A stretch of 64,000 nucleotides of DNA from Paraburkholderia sp. PGU19 (GTDB lineage: Bacteria > Pseudomonadota > Gammaproteobacteria > Burkholderiales > Burkholderiaceae), in NCBI RefSeq assembly GCF_013426915.1, contig NZ_AP023182.1, positions 1,376,799-1,440,798 on the forward strand. Reading direction: 5' to 3'. Shown here piece by piece: positions 57,781-64,000 of the stretch. Each line of letters opens with the position of its first letter. The stretch's first letter is position 1. The translations under genes and the position numbers were made by a program. The notes beneath the pieces are model-generated. The model made no database searches. It worked only from the letters and a program-made list of their open reading frames with translations, and had not been told where the DNA came from.

Positions 57781-58793
57781 TCACACGTATTTCAGCTTGA
57801 AATCACATGACAATTGACCCACCGCAGACCCGTTGCAGTTGCGCAGTACGGGCTCAAGCCATTCCTGTAGTTCACTGGTAGTTTCGGCATCCAGAATGCC
57901 CAGCTGTCGCATGACCTCGATCGTCACCGCGTAGGCAGTCGGATAGTCACCGCCACCGACCTTGAGCGCGATACCCAGACCGTGCACTCGAGCCCCCACA
58001 CAGCGCACGCCCTGCGCTCCCGTCTTGCTCACCCACTTTCCGCGCCCGGACCGGGTCAACGCGTTGTCGGCACGTCCAGTGCCCGAATACATCTCAGGCC
58101 AGTTCATCATGGCGTCCGCCAGGGTGGCCATGCCTCTCTGGAATTCGTCGGCATCCCTGCGTGCGGCGCCAAAGCGCGCCCAGATCTTTGCGAGGCGGGA
58201 TAGCGGCAACCCGATATTTGGCGCACTACATCCGTCCGTCCCGTACCAGAATTGCGTCGGGCTAGTCTCCGAGAGGTCGCTCACCACCTTGACGATTTCA
58301 CGCTGCAGAAAGTGCGACGAGTCAAGGTAGTCGTATGTGGAGTACCCACCCATCTGGCAATAGGCCAGAAACCCGGCGTGTTTGCCGGAGCAGTTATTGT
58401 GTCTCTGGTCCATGGCGAAGCCGGGTGGCACGGCCTCGCCATGGAGGAATCGCTCTGGCATATGACAGCCGCAACGAAGATCCCGCTCGGTGCAGTCCGC
58501 CTTTGCGAGCATGTCTGAGACCGCGTGGACGTGGACGTCTTCGCCCGAGTGGCTCGCACACATCAGCGCTGTCTGCTGCTCGGTGAAGCCGAACTTCTGG
58601 ATGCCCCCGCAAGGGTGAAGGGTAAGGCCTGAAACGGTTTCAGTGCAGATCGCGAAAACGTGTAGGCGGCCGGATCGCCCGCATATGCAATGAGCCGGCC
58701 AGTGGTGTCGACGACCGCGACGGAACCGCTGTGAACGCACTCAATGTGATCGTTACGTCTCGCCACGGCAAGTGGCTCGTGATTGAACTTCAT
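57781..58793 (-). pseudogene. Asparaginase II-family protein, frameshifted
   Basis: The first frame begins MKFNHEPLAVARRNDHIECV, then SGSVAVVDTTGRLIAYAGD and SALKPFQALPF. The frame then breaks, and the rest, GGIQKFGFTEQQTALMCASH through NNCSGKHAGFLAYC to FKLKYV, lies in another frame ending at 57781. One base missing from the C5 run at 58603-58607 would join them. The family hydrolyses Asn to Asp and ammonia in the cytoplasm. It heads the ABC transporter operon. Confidence 0.87.
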
Positions 58794-59237
58794 CGCTTAT
58801 CCCGTTATGCAACCTGGTGATGTTCACCCGATACGGCTCCCCCCGAAAAGCGGATCGGGCCTACCGTCCCAACTGAGAACGCCGCAAATGCGAGTCTCGT
58901 GCCATGCAGCCCTCACTATCACAAGATTTCTATAAAGTTGTGTAGTCAACGTATCTTGACAGAGCATCAATTGTTAGCAAGTTCAGGATAACCCTCGTTT
59001 TTACGATCATAGGTATCCTAACTTTGTTAGTAGTTGATATATCCACCATTTACCAGCCGACGCGAATTGCCCCCCGGAACATGGAAGGCCTTTCGCGGCG
59101 TTCTCACGTCGATGGTGATGCCTCCATTCCTTGTGCCATCTGAAACACTGTCACTGATCCGTGCGCAGGGCGCATCGCCGAGACGCGAGCGATCCAGGAG
59201 ATGCAGGTGCTGGCCCTTCTTACGTGCGGCGCGTCTC
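58794..59237. other. AT-rich promoter region
   Basis: Upstream of the asparaginase operon; 58915-59045 is distinctly AT-rich and should contain its promoter. No gene recognised; a minus frame at 59104-59237 lacks a start. Confidence 0.45.
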
Positions 59238-60380
59238 CTACGCAGACAATAACGGGCCAGTCTTGAATGCTGTTTGCGTAGCTACCTTGGCGAGCCATAT
59301 TCCGCTCGTGGCGTAGTGGCGGTTTTCCACCGCATATAGCATGCCTCCGTACTGCGATGACAACACCGTCACGGAGTCGCTTATCGGGTCGATCACTTCG
59401 ACCACGGGCTGGCCAGCCTCGACGACCGTACCCGGTTCCACCAGAAACGCGACGACGCCGGCGTGGGGTGTGCACAGGTTTTCGGATCCGCTCAAAGGCG
59501 TTGCGGGATATTTCAGTTCTGGTTGAGGCGGTGCTCCGCAGTCGGCAACGACGCCGCGGTGACGCAGGAAATCGAGAATTGCTTCAGCGTCCTGGCGCGC
59601 TACTGCGTGGTTGACGTCGGCTTGTCCGCGCAGCTCGACGGTGACGGCGAGGCAGCCCGGTTCGATGGGTGCTTTGAGCCCGTCGGCGTCGGCCAGCGCT
59701 TGCAGTTCCCACCACGGGCGGCAGCACGCCTCGTCGAACGGGTCGCCACCCGCTTGGGTGCACAGGAACTGTGCGGACGATCCCAGATAGCGCGCTAGCG
59801 GCTCGCAGGACTTCCACAACGGCGTGCCGGTGTAGACATGCAGCGCAGCCTTGAAATCGCAATGCAGATCGAGCACGACATCGGCGTCGACAGCGAGGCA
59901 CATCAGCTGTTGACGCAGGCTCGACAATTCGGTTCGAACTGTCATCTCATGAACCGCCTCCCGAAGCGCGACACGGATCAAGCGCGTATTGTTCTGGCGG
60001 TCGCTGCTCAACTGCGACTTGATTCGCGGATAGATCTTCGTTGCCAGTTCGGGGTACGACCTGTTGAAGTTTTCTCCCGATGCAAGTTCGAACCGGCCGA
60101 GCTGTTGACCGAGCAACGTCTGGTCATGCCCGATTGGGTTGGCTTGCGGCACGAGCACGATTTCACCGCGCACGTGGCCCGCGGCTTCCAGCGTTTTGAG
60201 TGCGCTTTTCAGATGCCACGTCACCAGCATGCCGGGAAGTTCGTCGGCGTGCAGTGAGGCCTGGATATACACCTTTTCGCCACTTTCAGCATGACCGAAA
60301 TGGAAACTTGTCAGCTGGCGGGTCGCACCAAGACTGGGTGAGAGAAGGGGGTAATCGCGTCGTTGCATGGTGGTGCTCAC
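59238..60380 (-). CDS. AstE/AspA-type deacylase (succinylglutamate desuccinylase / aspartoacylase family)
   Basis: A 380-residue zinc hydrolase. The metal site is QASLHADELPGMLV (His, Glu), with the third ligand in VVLDLHCDFKAAL. A GENFNRSYPE segment is the family substrate loop. The C-terminal beta domain ends HYATSGIWLAKVAT. GTG 60380 has GAGG upstream; ATG 60368 is an alternative. Such enzymes remove acyl groups from N-acyl amino acids. It follows the binding protein at 60443 on the same strand. Confidence 0.88.
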   Translation of the reverse strand: MSTTMQRRDYPLLSPSLGATRQLTSFHFGHAESGEKVYIQASLHADELPGMLVTWHLKSALKTLEAAGHVRGEIVLVPQANPIGHDQTLLGQQLGRFELASGENFNRSYPELATKIYPRIKSQLSSDRQNNTRLIRVALREAVHEMTVRTELSSLRQQLMCLAVDADVVLDLHCDFKAALHVYTGTPLWKSCEPLARYLGSSAQFLCTQAGGDPFDEACCRPWWELQALADADGLKAPIEPGCLAVTVELRGQADVNHAVARQDAEAILDFLRHRGVVADCGAPPQPELKYPATPLSGSENLCTPHAGVVAFLVEPGTVVEAGQPVVEVIDPISDSVTVLSSQYGGMLYAVENRHYATSGIWLAKVATQTAFKTGPLLSA

Positions 60381-60442
60381 ATGATGTGCCTCGGCGGACT
60401 AGCTGGGGCCCTGAAACAGGACCGGCCCCAGCGGATGGCAGC

Positions 60443-61228
60443 TTAATCCTTGGCGCCGTACACGTCGAAGTCGAAGTATTTTTCTTCGATCTTCTTGTAC
60501 GTGCCATCCTTGAGCATGCCGGCGATGGCGCCATCGATCTTGGCCTTCAGATCGGTGTCTTCCTTGCGCAGACCGACCGCCGTGCCGTGACCAAGCGTCT
60601 TCTCATCCTCGATTGCCGGGCCAGCAAGGCTGAAGTCCTTTGCGGCCGGCTTCTTCAGGAAGCCGTTCTTTGCCATCACGGTGTCCTGCAGCGAGGCGTC
60701 GAGACGGCCCGCCAGCAGGTCCTGTTCGACCAGGTCCTGGTTCTTGTACGGCACGATATTGACGCCCTTGGCTTCCCAGTACGTCTTGGCAAACGTCTCT
60801 TGCGTCGTGCCTTGCTCCACGCCCACGTTCTTGCCCTTGAGTGATTCGGCGGTCGGGAGGAGCCCGCTACCGGTCCTGGCGACCAGGTTGGTCGGGTCGT
60901 GGAAGAGCTTGGACGAGAAGTCGATTTCCTTCATGCGCTTCTCGGTCTTCGACATCGACGACAGCACGCCGTCGAACTTGCGGGCCTTGAGCGCCGGAAT
61001 CATGCCGTCAAAATCGCTTTCCACCCACACGCACCTGGCCTGGATGCGCCTGCAGATTTCGTTGCCAAGATCGACGTCGAAGCCGATCACTTTCCCGTCC
61101 GGCGCCTTGTATTCGAACGGAGCGTAGGTTGGATCCACGCCAAAGCGGACTTCCGTCCAGTCCTTGGCGGCAACGCCCATCGAAGCGCTCAGCAAGGCGA
61201 TGGACAACGGGATAAGGGCCTTCTTCAT
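60443..61228 (-). CDS. Amino-acid-binding periplasmic protein (ArgT/HisJ type)
   Basis: A 261-residue protein with signal peptide MKKALIPLSIALLSASMGVA. It has RFGVDPTYAPFEYKAPDG, GFDVDLGNEICRRIQARCVW and SSMSKTEKRMKEIDFS, like the Lys/Arg/Orn-binding proteins. No dedicated permease follows, so it may share the transporter at 54574-57757. It is divergent from the RpiR gene. Confidence 0.93.
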   Translation of the reverse strand: MKKALIPLSIALLSASMGVAAKDWTEVRFGVDPTYAPFEYKAPDGKVIGFDVDLGNEICRRIQARCVWVESDFDGMIPALKARKFDGVLSSMSKTEKRMKEIDFSSKLFHDPTNLVARTGSGLLPTAESLKGKNVGVEQGTTQETFAKTYWEAKGVNIVPYKNQDLVEQDLLAGRLDASLQDTVMAKNGFLKKPAAKDFSLAGPAIEDEKTLGHGTAVGLRKEDTDLKAKIDGAIAGMLKDGTYKKIEEKYFDFDVYGAKD

Positions 61229-61427
61229 CGACTATCTCCTCTGTATTGGTGTCGTGCACGGTAGCGGACCGTGCCAGGCATTTTTACCGGTTGCTCGCGC
61301 ATGTGACATAAGAATTTTCACTGTGTTGCCTTTATGATATATTTTGTGTCATGCTGCGCGCTGGAACTTGCCAGGAGAGAGCCGGCCAGGTTACAAGTTC
61401 GCCATTCCCATTCGCGTGAGACACGCC
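61229..61427. promoter_or_regulatory. Divergent promoter region of RpiR and binding protein
   Basis: AT-rich between 61300 and 61350, with opposed words atgtgacata and ttgtgtcatg. This is a plausible RpiR operator and promoter pair, but no exact site can be fixed. Confidence 0.35.
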
Positions 61428-62333
61428 ATGTCGAGTAGTTCCACGGCTCTGTATGAGTCTTCCGTGATGCGCCATATCGCCATGGTTCGTCCACGCCTGC
61501 CGCCAGCGCTCGGCAGGGTGGCGGATTACTTGTTGCGACATCCCCTCAAGGCCGCCACGCTGACCATTGAAGAGCTGGCTGCCGCGACCCAAACCTCTCC
61601 AGCTGCGGTCAACCGTCTCGCGCGCTCGCTCGAACTTGGCGGCTATTCCGGACTGAAAGCCGCACTGGTGGGCACGTTGCACGAAGTGGTGTCGCCGGTC
61701 GACAAGCTGCGTGCCGAACTGGCCCAACGCCCATCCGGCGTGTTCGGACTGCAAGAGCAGCTCAGGACCACGCAGGCTAACCTTGTCGCTGTCGAGAATC
61801 CGAATCGGGAGCAGGTGTTCGAAAGCATCGTCGCTACGCTGGTCGAGGCTCGGCGCATCTATGTTCTGGGCTTTGGCAACAGCGCGTACCTTGCCGGCAT
61901 GGCTGCGGCCAATCTCGTTCCGTTTTGTGCGGATGCCATCGCCATCTGCATGGAGGGAGGTAATGAACACGCGGCCTACCGCCTGGCGATGATCGGTGCG
62001 AGCGACGTGCTGCTGGCGATCTCGTTGCCGCGGTATTCGCTCGATACCGCACGACTCGCACGTTTCGCGCGGGACCGTGGCGCGAAGGTGGTGGCAATTA
62101 CCGACTCCCCGGCTTCCCCGCTGGCTCAGATTGCGGATGACGTTCTGTATGCGCCGGTCGAGCACCCGGTATTGACCAGTTCCAACGTCGCTGCGCTAAC
62201 AATCATCGAAGGACTGGTTGCGGCTGTCATTGCGCGCAATAAGGAGGCGGTCGGTCTCGCCGCAGAGCTGACCGAAAGCGTCCTGTCCTATCTCCACGTA
62301 TCCACGGCTGACGGCGGCCGCAAGCGCAAATAG
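61428..62333 (+). CDS. MurR/RpiR-family regulator with SIS domain
   Basis: A 301-residue regulator: N-terminal HTH_6 (RPRLPPALGRVADYLLRHPL, then TQTSPAAVNRLARSLELGGY) and a SIS sugar-phosphate-binding domain from about 125 (RRIYVLGFGNSAYLAGMAAA, then GASDVLLAISLPRYS). The start is placed at ATG 61428. Such regulators sense phosphosugars, which hints that the controlled pathway yields one. It diverges from the binding-protein/deacylase genes. Confidence 0.93.
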   Translation: MSSSSTALYESSVMRHIAMVRPRLPPALGRVADYLLRHPLKAATLTIEELAAATQTSPAAVNRLARSLELGGYSGLKAALVGTLHEVVSPVDKLRAELAQRPSGVFGLQEQLRTTQANLVAVENPNREQVFESIVATLVEARRIYVLGFGNSAYLAGMAAANLVPFCADAIAICMEGGNEHAAYRLAMIGASDVLLAISLPRYSLDTARLARFARDRGAKVVAITDSPASPLAQIADDVLYAPVEHPVLTSSNVAALTIIEGLVAAVIARNKEAVGLAAELTESVLSYLHVSTADGGRKRK

Positions 62334-62485
62334 GTTTGCCGCCAGAAGCGTCTCGGGGCGGTTGCGGAGCCTTCAGCTGAAGTCGATGTCGAGGGCAGAT
62401 GTCGGCGTGCGAAGGTTCACTTCCCGGACGGAGCCGTGTCCGCCATTGCCGATATCTGCCCGGTCGGTGTTGGATGAGCCACTAG

Positions 62486-62632
62486 GTGCTGCTGCCAGAC
62501 GTTCGCATCGAGCAGGGCGGCATCGATACCAAGGCGCTGCTCGGCCACCTGACCGACGCCACTGTAGAGGTTTACGCCAATTCGCGAGGCCTGGAGCCAA
62601 TGAAAGTAAGAATCAACGGCGACCTCCGGTAG
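62486..62632 (+). pseudogene. Tyrosine recombinase (integrase), C-terminal tail
   Basis: The frame gives PDVRIEQGGIDTKALLGHLT, then DATVEVYANSRGLEPMKVRI and ends at TAG 62632. This matches the C-terminal LGH-x-T...Y region of phage-type integrases, with the catalytic Tyr in VEVYAN. Nothing of the rest is present. It indicates a lost prophage or island. Confidence 0.7.
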
Positions 62633-63231
62633 TTGGAATTTTCTGACATGCGCCCATCAATAAAACACAAGCGCCGGCAGAAACGGTCAACCGCCAAACG
62701 TTCTTCGCGCAAACTTCGCGCCAGTCTATTTCGACCAGAATTTCCCTGTACCTTGATATCCATGTGCGCGCCGAACATCCGTACATACCGTTTGTAATCA
62801 CCAGGAGTTTCCCGACTTCCGCGGCCTTGGTGTGACGGTGCGCCCGTCGCGATCCTGACAGAAGATGGTTCTGCGCGCACCGGCTTGCGCCGCTCAAGGC
62901 TGCTTTGCAATGCGTCAACAGCGATCTTGCACAGACGACAATCGCTGGCCGCCACGGACGGGTAGTTGCGTATTGCGCACAGCGTCGTGCGGTTAATTCC
63001 GGTCCCGAGTATCGCTCTCGCGCGTGTATTGGGCGGCGCGCGCCAATCTGGTCTCCATGCTGGCGCGATGGCCAAAGCTCTCGGCGCATACGCTCTCGCG
63101 ATCGACCTCGAGCGCGACCCGGCCGTTCACCGGTTCCCGAAGCGCAAGCCATGGAGCTGTCATCAGCGAATAGCTGGCGTGGCGGCTCGCGAAAGGTCAC
63201 TTGATCATGCTGCGTGGGTGGCGCCCGCACG
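62633..63231. other. Intergenic region
   Basis: No clear gene. A minus frame near 62613-62700 (SAGACVLLMGACQKIPT) has a lipobox-like pattern but no start. Confidence 0.4.
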
Positions 63232-63528
63232 CTACGGCACCTCGTTTCCCTTCGCCCGCATGCATTCCAGGTACGCGAGATCGTATCTTTGCTCCACATT
63301 CAGTTGTACCCGCGGCACCTGGGCGTCGCTCGCAGCGCGCGTGTCCGCGCCGCGCGTCAACTGCTCCCTCGCATACTGCCTGCACTGCGCATCGTCCTGG
63401 AGAAAAACGGTGAACGGCTTGTCGCGCCCCGGCTTCACCGCGACCGCCGGCCCGATCGGCTGCGACACGCATCCAGTGACAACCGCGCAGACCGTTGCGG
63501 CGCTCAGGATTCGACGAAGAAAACTCAC
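63232..63528 (-). CDS. Small lipoprotein, hypothetical
   Basis: A 98-residue protein starting at GTG 63528 (GGAG upstream), MSFLRRILSAATVCAVVTGC with a lipobox at TGC. The mature part has AQCRQYAREQLTRGADTRAA and ends DLAYLECMRAKGNEVP, a pattern known from small burkholderial lipoproteins. Function unknown. Confidence 0.75.
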   Translation of the reverse strand: MSFLRRILSAATVCAVVTGCVSQPIGPAVAVKPGRDKPFTVFLQDDAQCRQYAREQLTRGADTRAASDAQVPRVQLNVEQRYDLAYLECMRAKGNEVP

Positions 63529-64000
63529 GGCGTCCGCTCCGATTTGAAGCTACCTGGAAGCATCTGTTGCCCTGTGCACTCAATAGTGATAACACGACCA
63601 TCACCATTGCAGGCCGTAGAACGAAGGGAATCTGTCTCCGTTGCGCCTGGAATGGTGTCACTACGAGCGTCCAGCCCATCGCCCGGAAAAAAGCACCAAC
63701 AATTCAAACGCTTATCACCGAAGGAAATGTGTCACTGATCGGTGCCCTACGACGGGGCCCAAAGCGACCACGTAGTTGACGGTTCCCGACTTGCCCACGC
63801 CTGCAGCAATCGACGAACCGAGATGGGGAAGTCAACGCCACCGTCCACATCCGTCGACCCAAACGAGCCATCAGGCCAGCACAATGACGACGATCAGTGA
63901 GATTGAAAGATAAGCCTTGCACATGTGCAATCACCGTTGAATCTCACCTCTCAAATATGCGTCTCCCTATATTGTATGGATTCCATATAATATTATATGG
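63529..64000. other. Intergenic region to window edge
   Basis: No gene seen. It ends with a palindrome at 63983-64000 that may be an operator for a gene beyond the window. Confidence 0.45.
63983..64000. promoter_or_regulatory. 18-bp perfect palindrome, possible operator
   Basis: ccatataatattatatgg is identical on both strands. A second short palindrome (atggattccat) overlaps it on the left. It lies at the window edge in AT-rich DNA. Confidence 0.4.

Noticed and set aside
62613..62700. Minus-strand lipoprotein start (GACVLLMGACQK)
   Set aside because: No start codon or ribosome site, and it runs into the integrase tail after a few residues.

Overview
The window looks like a chromosome or megaplasmid segment of a Burkholderiaceae bacterium (Burkholderia, Paraburkholderia or Caballeronia type). 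The signs are high GC, a nine-gene N-type ATPase operon, a Gram-negative porin of the burkholderial type, DUF4148 and NrsF/DUF1109 proteins, IS families common in that group, and PHA-type accessory genes. Genus assignment is inference, because no rRNA or housekeeping marker is present.

Region 1 (about 1-23,200) reads as a low-oxygen stress locus. It has four universal stress proteins (plus one broken copy), two phasin-like proteins, a broken acetoacetyl-CoA reductase-like SDR, an alternative F-type ATPase of the N-ATPase class (atpDCQRBEFAG on the minus strand), a LemA-like lipoprotein, a NarL-type response regulator, an FNR-type oxygen-sensing regulator with four conserved cysteines, a small cytochrome c, a ribosome-hibernation (HPF/RaiA) protein, a PAS histidine kinase that has lost its ATPase domain, a triple-BON protein and a CrtI-like FAD oxidoreductase. 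About ten intergenic TTGA(T/C)-N4-ATCAA-like sites, nearly all at a distance fitting a class II FNR promoter, tie these genes into one probable regulon. The layout resembles the low-oxygen-activated (lxa) locus described in Burkholderia cenocepacia. Several members are decayed.

Region 2 (about 23,200-40,060) is a mosaic with much decay. It carries a SET-domain protein, a frameshifted GDSL lipase, a HAF-repeat-like secreted protein with an internal amber codon, IS4, IS1182, IS110 and IS630 elements, a porin, a TIR-membrane protein with an internal amber codon, a small lipoprotein and a SnoaL-like protein. Copy 2 of IS630 carries a passenger gene (DUF6429-like) that copy 1 at 2,070 lacks.

Region 3 (about 40,500-51,100) holds a cluster of two alpha/beta hydrolases, one fused to a cysteine-less AhpD/CMD domain, with a CMD protein, a small membrane protein and a divergent LysR regulator. 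It is followed by a DoxX protein, an ECF sigma factor with a frameshifted NrsF-type anti-sigma, a DUF4148 protein, a GntR/HutC regulator, a second LysR regulator and an IS5-family element.

Region 4 (about 52,300-64,000) starts with a CDGSH iron-sulfur protein and a graveyard of truncated genes (IS110 start, glycosyltransferase start, TetR start, PfkB kinase end). It continues into an amino-acid ABC transporter plus asparaginase operon, an AstE/AspA-type deacylase with a second binding protein and a divergent RpiR regulator, an integrase tail and a small lipoprotein. No rRNA, tRNA or CRISPR array was seen. At least five genes carry single-base indels in homopolymer runs, so either real decay or assembly error must be considered.
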